DNA of 64,000 nucleotides from Granulicella aggregans (GTDB taxonomy: Bacteria; Acidobacteriota; Terriglobia; Terriglobales; Acidobacteriaceae), in assembly GCF_014203275.1 (NCBI RefSeq), contig NZ_JACHIP010000005.1, positions 620,001 through 684,000 on the forward strand, given 5' to 3'. How positions within the stretch are numbered: the stretch's first letter is position 1; every line of letters starts with the position of its first letter. Below the pieces are notes generated by a model. The model did not search any database and was not told where the DNA came from. It worked only from the letters and a program-made list of their open reading frames with translations. The position numbers were made by a program, and so were the translations under genes. Positions 45,683 through 54,414 of the stretch are shown piece by piece.

Positions 45683-47191
45683 ATGAGACCTAAAACTTCC
45701 ATGCCCCAAACATCTATCAAGCTGACCTCCACGAAACTTGGACTTCTGAACCCCGAGGTCCAGATTCCCACCTATGACCGCCGCCAAGTTAACCCCCACA
45801 CGGTGCACATCGGCGTAGGAAGCTTTCACCGAGCTCACCAAGCGCTCTATCTCGACGAACTGCTGGCTCTTCCAGATACAGAACGTTGGGGCGAGTGCGG
45901 ACTCGGGGTTCTCCCAAGCGACGCCCGCATGCGCGATGCGCTCCAGGGTCAGAACCATCTCTATACGCTCGCAGAACGCAGTGCCGACAAACAATCCGCT
46001 CGTGTCATTGGCTCGATTGTGGATTACATCTACGCGCCGGAAGCAAATGAAGCGGCGGTCGAAAAGATGGCCAATCCCGAGACCCGCATCGTCTCGCTCA
46101 CCATTACCGAGGGGGGTTATTTTATCGATGAAGGCACGGGCAATTTCCTCGTCCAACACCCGAGCATTCAGCACGATCTCGAACATTCAGACGCGCCCTC
46201 ATCATCGATCGGACTTATCGCGGAAGCCCTTGACCGTCGACGCACACGCGGCGTTGCCCCATTCACTGTCATGTCTTGCGACAATCTTCAGGGTAATGGT
46301 CATGTCATCAGCAAGGTTCTACGCGCCTACGCCGGGCTGCGCAAACCTTCGCTCGAAACCTGGATAGAAGCAAATGTCGCTTTCCCCAACAGTATGGTCG
46401 ATCGCATAACCCCGGCAACAACGCGCGCGGATATCGCGTGGCTGGCTACGCGCTTCGGCATCGACGACGCCTGGCCGGTGGTCACTGAGCCGTTCCTCCA
46501 ATGGGTCATTGAAGACACCTTCTCGAACGGCCGGCCCCAGTGGGAGCGAGTTGGAGCACAGTTCACTACCGACGTCGCCTCCTACGAGATCATGAAGATG
46601 CGCCTCCTCAATGGCAGTCATCTCGCCATGGCCTATCTTGGTGCGCTCGCGGGCTTTACATACGTGCAGGACATCATGGCAGATCAGCTGTTTGTCACCT
46701 TCATAGAGCGTTTTATGGAAGAGGTCACCCCCGTAGTTCCGATCATCCCAAACACCTCCGTCCCGGAGTACAAGAAATCTTTGATCGAACGTTTTTCGAA
46801 CCCGACGATCAACGACCAGGTCACGCGCATCTGCTCAGAAGGATCCGCAAAGATTCCAAAATGGCTTCTCCCCTCCATACAGGAGTTACTGGATCGCAAT
46901 CTGAGTGTCGACCTGCTAAGCCTGGTCGTGGCAAGCTGGATCTTCTATCTCGGTAAGGGTGTAGACGAAGCTGGAAAGACCTTGGATATCATCGACGCCC
47001 GCGCCGCTGAGCTCACTGCCATCGCATCGTCCGCAGAGGAAGATCCTTCTCTGATGCTGGGGATTAGTTCTATCTTTGGTGACCGGCTCTTTACAAATGC
47101 GATATTCCAGGAGAAGACCGCAGGTGCATTGCACCTACTTGCCACGGTGGGCGTCGCTGCATCGATGAAACAGTACTTGAAGCGCAATTGA
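45683..47191 (+). CDS. Mannitol 2-dehydrogenase family polyol dehydrogenase
   Basis: An NAD-dependent long-chain polyol dehydrogenase of 502 residues, oxidising mannitol (or D-arabinitol/sorbitol) to the ketose. The N-terminal nucleotide-binding part has VHIGVGSFHRAHQALYLDEL; the catalytic K-x4-N-x2-H motif appears as KMRLLNGSHLAMAYLG. Other family blocks are PFTVMSCDNLQGNG, PNSMVDRITPATT and WVIEDTFSNGRPQWE. It is nine bases after the transporter ATPase and completes the operon: uptake, then first oxidation to fructose or a similar ketose. No fructokinase is adjacent. A second ATG at 45701 is an alternative start. Confidence 0.92.
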   Translation: MRPKTSMPQTSIKLTSTKLGLLNPEVQIPTYDRRQVNPHTVHIGVGSFHRAHQALYLDELLALPDTERWGECGLGVLPSDARMRDALQGQNHLYTLAERSADKQSARVIGSIVDYIYAPEANEAAVEKMANPETRIVSLTITEGGYFIDEGTGNFLVQHPSIQHDLEHSDAPSSSIGLIAEALDRRRTRGVAPFTVMSCDNLQGNGHVISKVLRAYAGLRKPSLETWIEANVAFPNSMVDRITPATTRADIAWLATRFGIDDAWPVVTEPFLQWVIEDTFSNGRPQWERVGAQFTTDVASYEIMKMRLLNGSHLAMAYLGALAGFTYVQDIMADQLFVTFIERFMEEVTPVVPIIPNTSVPEYKKSLIERFSNPTINDQVTRICSEGSAKIPKWLLPSIQELLDRNLSVDLLSLVVASWIFYLGKGVDEAGKTLDIIDARAAELTAIASSAEEDPSLMLGISSIFGDRLFTNAIFQEKTAGALHLLATVGVAASMKQYLKRN

Positions 47192-47221
47192 GCGTTGCAA
47201 GTTCCTTGCGTGAGGAAGCGC

Positions 47222-47760
47222 CTATTCCACCACCGTCGGCTCCATCGACCCGACTCGTATCGTGGTCGGGTACCTCAATGGCTCAACAGTCTTGGCTAAG
47301 GATGCTCCTCTCAATTTCCAACACCTTCGCTTCCTGATTGTTAGTGAAGACGAGACCCTCGTCGACGATGACGTCAGCACGAAACAAAGCACTTTCAACA
47401 GGCTTGACCGGAGTTGGGATGTCGTCACCATAGCGCCAACGACGGATCGTCTCGTTCAGTTCACGCACGCGTGCATTCGTTCGTGCCAGGTAGCAGAAGC
47501 TGGCGGAATCGGCTTCGACCTCAGCCGAGGTGAACGCCTTCTTCATCCAACGCTGCACGGCTTCAGCTGGCGGGAAGATACAGTGCTTGTCCTGATTGGA
47601 GGACGGCACGCACCAGGAACAATCCGCCTCGCCGCCCTCGCTGGCGCGGATGATAAGGGCCGCGGCCAGAATTGAGTTCCCTGCCCGCCTGCCCCATGAG
47701 CGTGGTCAGGTGTGACCGGTTCTGGATCGCAAATGTTTCGCTTGAGAGCGCCGGGCACGC
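47222..47760 (-). pseudogene. Frameshifted remnant of a RecD/UvrD_C_2-type helicase
   Basis: Minus-strand pieces in three frames line up as one helicase C-terminal region: FAIQNRSHLTTLMGQAG, then ILAAALIIRASEGGEADCS and KHCIFPPAEAVQRWMKKAF, then ASFCYLARTNARVRELNETI, RRWRYGD and VIVDEGLVFTNNQEAKVLEI, then after another shift EPLRYPTTIRVG. The block with ARTNARVRELN is the part near motif V of phage- or RecD-like DNA helicases. At least two frameshifts and loss of the ATP-binding N-terminus make it non-functional. It is probably a leftover of a mobile element or phage. Confidence 0.55.
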
Positions 47761-47923
47761 CAGTGGCGCGGCCGGGATGCGGTACCTTGCGGTTGCCGAA
47801 GAGGGCGTTCCGTCCAAGGAAGTAGCGAACGTGGTCGGTCGCCGCCTCAACCTTCCGGTCGTGGCGAAGTCGCCCGATGAGGCTGCAGATGGCCGAAAGA
47901 ATGTAAAGCGAGGGGCCAATCTG

Positions 47924-48880
47924 TCAGGGTCCAGAGGTGGGAGAGTGGGTAAGATCTGTGAAGTATTCCTTTGCTCGACCATCCTTGATTCGCGGGTCGC
48001 GGTCCGTTCCGATGTACTCAGCGAGAAAGTCAAGAAGCCCTTCCACTTTTGGCGTGAGACGCGATGAACCTGAAAAAAGCGCGCACAATGTGATTGGTTC
48101 CGGCTTCCACTGCGGAAGAATCGGGACAAGCCTACTTCGATTGTTCGGGTGCTTTGCCATCCACAGCGGCAGGACAGTAATGCCCAGTCCGTCCAAAGCG
48201 AACGCTAGATTGATGCCTGGGTCACTTGTCACGACGTGAAACGCAATATTTGGACTGAACTGTTTCGATCCGCGGGACAGCTTCCAAACTCCGGACCCCG
48301 CACACTGATGGACGGTGAGTTCGTCGGGTTTGGTAGGACTGCCGGCCGCATTCACGTATGCCGGACTCGCGAAGAGGCCGCGCGCAGTCCCGGGGTAATA
48401 CCGGACTCGCCGCACGGAATCCTTCGGTGCCTTAAGTTTAAAGAAGACGTCCACATCTTCACTTGGTTCCTGATCCCAGCCGAACGAATAGGGCTCAATT
48501 TCCATTTTCAAAGACGGAAAACGGGTGACGAAATCATTAAGCAACGGCGCGAGAATTTCGCGGGCCATCGTCACCGGGCACGCGATCTTGATTGTGCCAC
48601 TTGGATCGGAGCGGCGGGCCTCTAAGAACTCCCCACCATCGGTAAGGGTGCGCAAAGCACGTCGACAGGAGAGAAGATACTCCCTGCCCGCGTCCGTTAA
48701 AACCAATCCTTTTGGCCCCCTTTGTGCAAGAAGAACGCCTAAGTGTCTTTCGAGACGCGTGAGGGACCTGCTCACCGTCGACGCCGGCTGATTCAGCGTC
48801 TTCCCAGCAGCACTCAGCGTTCCTGCTTGCGCGGCAATGACAAAAGTCCGGACGTCGTTGAGGTCAACGTGTTGCGTCAT
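47924..48880 (-). CDS. LysR-family transcriptional regulator
   Basis: A LysR-type regulator of about 318 residues. The frame is open to 48934, but the helix-turn-helix begins right after the Met at 48880 (VDLNDVRTFVIAAQAGTLSA, AGKTLNQPASTVSRSLTRLE), so that start is preferred. The effector domain runs from about SGTIKIACPVTMAREILAPL to the C-terminus (LAFALDGLGITVLPLWM), in the CrgA/DhcR-like subgroup. It is divergent from the NmrA-SDR-hydrolase cluster starting at 49177 and most likely controls it. Confidence 0.9.
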   Translation of the reverse strand: MTQHVDLNDVRTFVIAAQAGTLSAAGKTLNQPASTVSRSLTRLERHLGVLLAQRGPKGLVLTDAGREYLLSCRRALRTLTDGGEFLEARRSDPSGTIKIACPVTMAREILAPLLNDFVTRFPSLKMEIEPYSFGWDQEPSEDVDVFFKLKAPKDSVRRVRYYPGTARGLFASPAYVNAAGSPTKPDELTVHQCAGSGVWKLSRGSKQFSPNIAFHVVTSDPGINLAFALDGLGITVLPLWMAKHPNNRSRLVPILPQWKPEPITLCALFSGSSRLTPKVEGLLDFLAEYIGTDRDPRIKDGRAKEYFTDLTHSPTSGP

Positions 48881-49176
48881 GATGTGCCCCGACAAGTGCT
48901 GATATAAGTGGCGCTTCTTTCCTGAGGGGGTCACAGGCCCTAGGAGTCTATACGTGCGGCGCAGCAGTTTTCTGTATCAAAGAGAACACGTTGACATTAT
49001 CGGTCTTCCCTTGCGCCAGCGCAAAGCCCCTTTGCGTGCATCAGAGCTCCCGGTGCTCCACGTTAGGCATCTGTTTTATAGACGACAAGCAACGGGATCC
49101 TGCCATGGTCCAAGAGTGCGATTTCACGAGAACGAGCACCAATCGGATGTGGTCATCCAGGAAAGGCGAAGAAGAC
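48881..49176. promoter_or_regulatory. LysR/cluster divergent promoter region
   Basis: This 296-base gap between the LysR gene and the first cluster gene is the expected site of LysR boxes. I see AT-rich patches (GATATAAG near 48900, GTTTTATAGACG near 49075) but cannot pick one operator with confidence. GGCGAAGAAG precedes ATG 49177. Confidence 0.4.
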
Positions 49177-50040
49177 ATGAAAGTTCTAGTTACCGGAGCA
49201 ACGGGAAATGTGGGTTCTGTGGTGGTTGCGGAGCTCTTGAAGCGCGGTGCAGAAGTCCGTGCGTTGATTCGCAAACCCGACGCCGCTCAAAAGCTGCCAC
49301 CAAACGTTGAGGTGGCCATCGGCGATTTGCTTGATCCCGTTTTGACAGAAGAAGCGATGAAAGGAGTCGACAAGCTCTTCCTGTTGAATGCTGTCGTCGC
49401 GGATGAGTTGACGCAGGCATTGATCGCATATGGCATCGCGAAACGGATTGGCTTGAAGCATGTGACCTATCTATCTGTTTTCAAAGTGCAGGAGTTCCGC
49501 GACGTACCTCACTTTGCTTCTAAGCTTGCCGTCGAGGGTGCTTTGCGCGAGTTCGGTGTGCCGTACACCATTCTGCGTCCCGGTTATTACATGCAGAACG
49601 ATATTGGCTTGAAAGACGCTCTGACTGGACCAGGCCTCTACCTAATGCCGCTAGGCACCGCCGGTATCGCCGCAGCAGACATGAGGGACATCGCGGAAGC
49701 TGCTGCGATCTCGCTCACAGAAGAGGGTCATGAAGAACAGACCTACGACATCGTGGCTTCGTCGCTTATCAGTGGCCCGGGAAACGCCGCATTATGGAGC
49801 CAACTGCTCGGCAAAGAGGTCAAGTACACGGGGCACGATTTCGACCAGTGGGAAAAGGGCATGCGCGCACGGATGCCTAGTTGGAGTGCTTTCGATCTCC
49901 GCATGATGCTCCAAGGCTATTTCGACCGAGGGTTCGCCTCTACCGAGACAGAAGTTGCGCGTCTGACGAAACTTCTTGGTCATACGCCGCGCAGCTACGA
50001 GGCATTCGCGGCTGAGACCGCAGAGACGTGGAAGTCATAA
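49177..50040 (+). CDS. NmrA-like NAD(P)-binding protein
   Basis: An atypical SDR of 287 residues with an intact nucleotide motif VLVTGATGNVGS at the N-terminus and ALIRKPDAAQKL placing an Arg for NADP(H). It then has VEVAIGDLLDP, KHVTYLSVFKVQEF and YTILRPGYYMQND. Family members act as NADPH-dependent reductases or redox sensors; the lack of a canonical YxxxK is normal. The frame extends upstream to 48991, but the ATG at 49177 is the natural start. It is the first gene of the presumed LysR-controlled cluster and resembles the broken copy at 26964. Confidence 0.85.
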   Translation: MKVLVTGATGNVGSVVVAELLKRGAEVRALIRKPDAAQKLPPNVEVAIGDLLDPVLTEEAMKGVDKLFLLNAVVADELTQALIAYGIAKRIGLKHVTYLSVFKVQEFRDVPHFASKLAVEGALREFGVPYTILRPGYYMQNDIGLKDALTGPGLYLMPLGTAGIAAADMRDIAEAAAISLTEEGHEEQTYDIVASSLISGPGNAALWSQLLGKEVKYTGHDFDQWEKGMRARMPSWSAFDLRMMLQGYFDRGFASTETEVARLTKLLGHTPRSYEAFAAETAETWKS

Positions 50041-50215
50041 CCCGAAGCAGCGGATGGAGTCGCACAACTCCATATCTGGAAGGAATGACGCATGCGTTTT
50101 CCTTCCAACGCTTCACTGTAGGCGGATAAGCGTGCACTGGAGGAGATCGGCGCCTTCCTATGGCAGCCGTTCCATTTCTCAAATTGATTTCCATGCAAGA
50201 TGAGCGAGGTTGATG

Positions 50216-50956
50216 ATGCAACAGGGACGAGTTGTGGTGGTCACGGGAGCTGGCGGAGGCATCGGCAGCAGGATAGTCGATCGATTTCTAGCCAACGGGG
50301 ATCGCCTGATCGGTCTGGATAAGGCAGAAACCTCATTGAAAGAACTTGCCGCCACCCGAAAGGCAGGAGATCAGCTTTCGACATCATGCGTAGATGTGAC
50401 GGACGCGGATGCTGTCGCTGCCTTCGCGAGGCATGTGCAGCAGACCTATGGGCACGTTGACGTACTCGTCAACTGCGCGGGTTTCTATCCCGTCGTGCCA
50501 TTTGAGCAGATGACGCTGACGCAGTGGCAAGAAGTCATCGCAATCAATTTGACCGGAGCCTTCCAGATGACGCACGCGCTACTACCGCTAATGAAGGGCC
50601 AGGGTTGGGGACGGATTGTAAACATCGGTTCCGCGTCGGTGTTCGAGGGCGTTGTCGGGCAAACGCACTATGTGGCTGCGAAGGGCGGCATTGTGGGGTT
50701 GACACGTTCACTCGCGATGGAAATAGGCGACTACGGTATCACCGTCAACATCGTCGCTCCCGGGCTCACCGTGACCGAACCCGTACGCCGCAGCCTGCCC
50801 GAGAAGCTGGTCAACGCACAGAAGGAACTCAGGGCCATCAAGCGGGATGAGCAGCCCCAGGATTTGGCAGGGCCCGTCTTTCTTCTGTGCTCGCCGGATG
50901 CGGATTTCATCTCCGGCCAAACGCTTGTAGTGGACGGCGGGAAGATCAAGCACTGA
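50216..50956 (+). CDS. SDR family oxidoreductase
   Basis: A classical SDR of 246 residues. Motifs: RVVVVTGAGGGIGSRIVDRF, LVNCAGFYPVVPF, the catalytic Ser in IVNIGSASVF, Tyr-Lys in YVAAKGGIVGLTRSLAMEIG, and LVVDGGKIKH at the end. Asp in LIGLDKAETS after the second strand favours NAD(H). Three possible starts (TTG 50210, ATG 50213, ATG 50216) follow GAGG; the last has the best spacing. It is 29 bases from the next NmrA-type gene in the same transcript. Confidence 0.88.
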   Translation: MQQGRVVVVTGAGGGIGSRIVDRFLANGDRLIGLDKAETSLKELAATRKAGDQLSTSCVDVTDADAVAAFARHVQQTYGHVDVLVNCAGFYPVVPFEQMTLTQWQEVIAINLTGAFQMTHALLPLMKGQGWGRIVNIGSASVFEGVVGQTHYVAAKGGIVGLTRSLAMEIGDYGITVNIVAPGLTVTEPVRRSLPEKLVNAQKELRAIKRDEQPQDLAGPVFLLCSPDADFISGQTLVVDGGKIKH

Positions 50957-50985
50957 CAAGGTCAAAGTTTGAAGGAGAACGCACT

Positions 50986-51837
50986 ATGCTAGCCAATCAC
51001 AATCCGCTTAAAGTGCTCGCCGTAGGGGCGGCAGGTCCGTCCGCAAGCCTCGTGGTACCGGAGTTGCTCAAACGGAATGTCTCCGTTCGTGCCTTTGTTC
51101 ATAAGCAACAGGATGGGCCCATAGTACGGAAGCTCGACGTCACCGACATTGTAGTGGGCGAGCTCTCCGACGCCACAGCTGTAGCCAAGGCGGTGGAAGG
51201 GATTGACGCCGTCTTCTATATCGCCCCAGCTGCTCTTGAGAACGAAGCTGAAGTCGGCAAGCAATTTGTTACGGCTGCGAAGCGGGCAGGCGTGCGGCGC
51301 GTTGTGTTTTCGTCCGTGATTCACCCAGTCCTGAGCGAACTCGTCAACCATGCCGACAAGGCGCCGGTGGAAGAGGCTCTTCTCGACTCTGGCATGGAGT
51401 ACGTGTTCCTGCAGCCCGCGATGTTCTTCCAGAACTTCGTCGCAGCCTGGGCGAAGATGAAGGAGAGTGGCGTGTACGGCGAACCATGGTCCTCCGAAAC
51501 CCGCTTTACGCGTGTCGACTACCGCGACGTTGCCGAAGTAGCGGCGATCGCGTTGACCGAGGACCGTCTTCTATATGGCACGTTTGAATTATGTGCCGAA
51601 GGCAATCTCAATCGGCATGATCTGGCTGCTTTGATGGGCGAAGTTGCTGGGAAGCAGGTGAAACCAATCAAGATAGATCTTCCTTCGGAAGCGAATACGC
51701 CAGCGAAGCTCACGCGCATGTTCGATTGGTACGACAAGCATGCTCTGCTCGGTAACAGCACAACACTTAGGGCGATCCTCGGGCGCGAACCTCGCACCTT
51801 GCGATCTTTCTTCGAAGAACTTAACGCACGGGCATGA
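50986..51837 (+). CDS. NmrA-like NAD(P)-binding protein (second copy)
   Basis: This 283-residue relative of the protein at 49177 has a strong ribosome site (GAAGGAGAACG) before ATG 50986. The usual glycine motif is altered to VLAVGAAGPSASLVVPELLK, so the first G-x-x-G-x-x-G is imperfect. Remaining blocks are normal: VRAFVHKQQDGP, VVFSSVIHPVLSEL, YVFLQPAMFFQNF and YRDVAEVAAIALTE, then a C-terminal WYDKHALLGNSTTLRAILGR. Weak or altered cofactor binding suggests a sensor-like role, as in NmrA itself, but this is inference. Confidence 0.83.
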   Translation: MLANHNPLKVLAVGAAGPSASLVVPELLKRNVSVRAFVHKQQDGPIVRKLDVTDIVVGELSDATAVAKAVEGIDAVFYIAPAALENEAEVGKQFVTAAKRAGVRRVVFSSVIHPVLSELVNHADKAPVEEALLDSGMEYVFLQPAMFFQNFVAAWAKMKESGVYGEPWSSETRFTRVDYRDVAEVAAIALTEDRLLYGTFELCAEGNLNRHDLAALMGEVAGKQVKPIKIDLPSEANTPAKLTRMFDWYDKHALLGNSTTLRAILGREPRTLRSFFEELNARA

Positions 51838-51877
51838 CCAACGAGAGTCCTTATCACCTTCATCCAAGGAGCTATCA

Positions 51878-52503
51878 ATGTTCGACACACCGAAGCAGAA
51901 ATTCGAGATGCGCGGACAGTTCACGCCCGAAAATTCCGCTCTTGTCCTCGTCGATTACCAGGTTGGCACCTTGCAGTTGATCCGATCTTCAAGTTCAGAC
52001 GTGTCACTGCGGAATGCAGTCATGCTGGCAACGGCTGCAACCAAGCTCAAGATGCCGATCGTGATGACATCGAGTCAGGAGGATCACATCCAAGGGCCAA
52101 TCTCGCCAGAACTCGAGAGGGCGGCGCCTGACGCATACAACCACCGCGTAAAGAGAGTCGGCATCGTGAATGCCTGGGCCGATCCGAACTTCAGCGGAGC
52201 GATCGAGGCAACCGGGCGCAAGAACCTCATTATGGGAGGCGTTACGACGGACATCTGCCTCGTGTTCCCAAGCATCAGTGCCGTCCAGCTCGGCTATAAC
52301 GTCCAAGCGATTCTCGATGCCTCCGGTAGCTCGTGGGGAATTCAGGAAGAAGTGACTCGCCAGGCATGCAACAAGCAGGCGTCGTGCTGACCACGACCAA
52401 CACAGCGATTGCTGAATTAGTGCAGGACTGGGCTTCACCTGCGGGCAGCGAGTTGATCAAGTTACTCGTCGGCTCAGCGCCAATGATGCAACCGGCAGCC
52501 TAG
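51878..52503 (+). pseudogene. Isochorismatase-like cysteine hydrolase with a late frameshift
   Basis: The core is intact in one frame from ATG 51878: Asp in ALVLVDYQVGTLQLI, then MPIVMTSSQEDHIQGP and the catalytic Cys in GGVTTDICLVFPSISAVQL. After about residue 162 the frame ends early (stop at 52390). The normal continuation, QQAGVVLTTTNTAIAELVQD then WASPAGSELIKLL, is readable in the next frame to a stop at 52503. One base gained or lost near 52360 explains this. The truncated 170-residue product keeps all catalytic residues but lacks the last helix, so it may be inactive or unstable. Whether this is a real mutation or a sequencing error is open. It lies between the NmrA gene and the alpha/beta hydrolase in one run. 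Confidence 0.82.
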
Positions 52504-52513
52504 GAGATTAAAA

Positions 52514-53428
52514 ATGACTCAGACTGGCGCGCTCAAAATGGCATCGTTTCGTAGCGAAACTGCAGTGGTCAACGGAATTCGTCTGCATTACTGGTTAGGA
52601 GGCAACCCGCATGGAAAACCTGTGCTGCTCTGGCATGGATTCCTAGGCACCGCTTATAGCTGGTACAAGGTTATGCCTCTTCTCGCGGACGCAGGCTATT
52701 CGGTTCTAGTGCCGGACATGCGCGGGTATGGTGATTCGGACAAACCATCGGGAACCAAGGGGTATGATGCCCGAGCCCTTGCGGAAGACTTTCGTACGCT
52801 CGTCAAGCAGATTGAGTTCGGTAACGGGCAGAAGCTGCTCCTGGCCGCGCACGACATGGGTGCGCATCCCGCCCTGTTGTGGACCGCAGACTATCCTGAC
52901 GAAATCGCTGGCCTCGTTTACATGGAAGTCCCCACCATGCTCGAAGAATTTTTGTCAAAAGTGATTGTGTATACGCCCGAGGCGATGGCGAAGGGATCCA
53001 TGTGGTGGTGGGTTCTGCCGCTCGCGCCTGGTGTACCGGAGCGACTCATTGTCGGCCATGAGCGTCAGTTTCTGACATGGTTCTATAAAGGTGCCACAGC
53101 AGATCCGGCGTCCATCACCGAAGCATCCATCACGGAAACACTTCGCACGTTTGCCGGCACAGAAGGTGTACTTGGCGCGCTCGGCGTCTACCGCGCCGCG
53201 TTCACCACAATCGAGCAAACGACGCCTCTAAAGAAGAAGAAGGTGGAAATACCAGTCCTTGCCATTGGCGGCGAAAAAGCACTTGGAGCTAAGGTCGCAC
53301 AGATGGTTGAAGCCGTCGCGAAGAATGTGACTTCCAAAGTCATTCCCTCCTGCGGTCACTTTATCCCGGAAGAACAGCCTGCCGAGTTCATGCGTCTCTT
53401 CCAGGAGTTCGCCAGAAAGGTCGACTGA
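52514..53428 (+). CDS. Alpha/beta hydrolase, epoxide-hydrolase/haloacetate-dehalogenase-like
   Basis: A cytosolic hydrolase of 304 residues. The oxyanion motif is LLWHGFLGTAYSW, followed by YSVLVPDMRGYGDSDKP. The nucleophile elbow has Asp rather than Ser (LLLAAHDMGAHPALLW), which is the epoxide hydrolase/dehalogenase pattern. The catalytic His is in IPSCGHFIPEEQP. The cap region includes a Trp run (GSMWWWVLPLAPG). It is ten bases after the cysteine hydrolase frame and two bases before the cupin leader. Detoxification of small electrophiles is a reasonable guess. Confidence 0.88.
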   Translation: MTQTGALKMASFRSETAVVNGIRLHYWLGGNPHGKPVLLWHGFLGTAYSWYKVMPLLADAGYSVLVPDMRGYGDSDKPSGTKGYDARALAEDFRTLVKQIEFGNGQKLLLAAHDMGAHPALLWTADYPDEIAGLVYMEVPTMLEEFLSKVIVYTPEAMAKGSMWWWVLPLAPGVPERLIVGHERQFLTWFYKGATADPASITEASITETLRTFAGTEGVLGALGVYRAAFTTIEQTTPLKKKKVEIPVLAIGGEKALGAKVAQMVEAVAKNVTSKVIPSCGHFIPEEQPAEFMRLFQEFARKVD

Positions 53429-53430
53429 CC

Positions 53431-54117
53431 ATGGCAGGCCTTACCCGGCGTTCTGCCCTCGTGCTTGCCGCAATGGCCTTCGGAGAATTTTCGTTTTCCA
53501 CTCTGTGGGCTTCAGCAGCTTTCGGTAGTCCATCCCTTCCATCGGAGCCTCAAGACTCAAAAAGGAGAACCATTATGTCCGAATCCACCCCGCAGTACCC
53601 GCCTCTTCCACCCGACAATTTGCAACGCACCCTCACGCTCGCACGTCCGGACACCGACCAGACATTACCTCACATCGGCCTCGTAGGCGACACCTATACC
53701 ATTACTGTTTCCGGCGACGAGACCAACGGCCGCTTCTGCGTTATCGATATGCACATTCCGCCGGGCGGCGGCCCAGCACCGCACCGCCATGACTTTGAGG
53801 AAACCTTCATTCTGCTCGAAGGCGAAATGGAGGCGACGTTCCGAGGCAAGAAGTCACTCGTGCGTGCCGGCGATACCATCAACATCCCTGCCAACGCACC
53901 ACACCAATTCCACAACTCTTCGTCGAAACCCGTCCGCCTACTTTGTATCTGCTCGCCCGCCGGACAAGAAAAGTTCTTCCAAGAAGTGGGTATACCCGTC
54001 GCGACTCGCACCGCCGCTCCTCCCAAGCTCGACAAGGAACAGCAGGAGCAGTTCATGGAGAAGGCGAAGGCGCTAGCCCCCAAGTACCACACCGAGTTAT
54101 TGAAAGAGGCCTATTAA
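53431..54117 (+). CDS. Cupin-domain protein with optional Tat leader (two possible starts)
   Basis: The single cupin barrel has the metal-binding motif 1 PHRHDFEETFILLEGEMEAT and motif 2 GDTINIPANAPHQFHN. Two starts are credible. ATG 53431 gives 228 residues with a twin-arginine leader (LTRRSALVLAAMAFGEFSFS), which would export it. ATG 53575 has a much stronger site (AAAAAGGAGAACC) and gives a normal 180-residue cytosolic cupin beginning MSESTPQYPPLPPDNL. The first ATG lies only two bases after the hydrolase stop. Either two forms are made or the leader is a fused leftover of a deleted gene. The role is probably sugar or small-aromatic metabolism; the substrate is unknown. Confidence 0.85.
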   Translation: MAGLTRRSALVLAAMAFGEFSFSTLWASAAFGSPSLPSEPQDSKRRTIMSESTPQYPPLPPDNLQRTLTLARPDTDQTLPHIGLVGDTYTITVSGDETNGRFCVIDMHIPPGGGPAPHRHDFEETFILLEGEMEATFRGKKSLVRAGDTINIPANAPHQFHNSSSKPVRLLCICSPAGQEKFFQEVGIPVATRTAAPPKLDKEQQEQFMEKAKALAPKYHTELLKEAY

Positions 54118-54181
54118 TGAGACCCTCCGCGCCATCGCAAGTTCGAGATTCCCGATGGCATAGTTCAAAATAGAGTCGCAT

Positions 54182-54360
54182 TCAAATGGTCGAAAGCGAA
54201 GCTTTTCCGTCGCCCAACTGCCAGTGCGTGGCTGCGATCATTCTCGGCCACGACTGAAGCACGGTTGAGACATTCTGGGCCAATCCATGCAACTGGGGTG
54301 CGGGTTGTTTCGGACCTTCATTTCGAAGATGAATCATCATGGGACGCTCCGCCTTCATTG
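54182..54360 (-). other. Possible gene remnant in a 297-base gap
   Basis: The gap 54118-54414 has no intact gene. A minus-strand frame reads PAPQLHGLAQNVSTVLQSWP and MIAATHWQLGDGKA before ending. This looks like the N-terminus of a small 'luciferase-family/DUF5519-like' protein, recalled only weakly. It is truncated. Confidence 0.25.
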
Positions 54361-54414
54361 TTGTGCTTGCCCGGCCAGGATGACAACCTGCGCCCGGTAA
54401 GAGATTGTGAGTGG

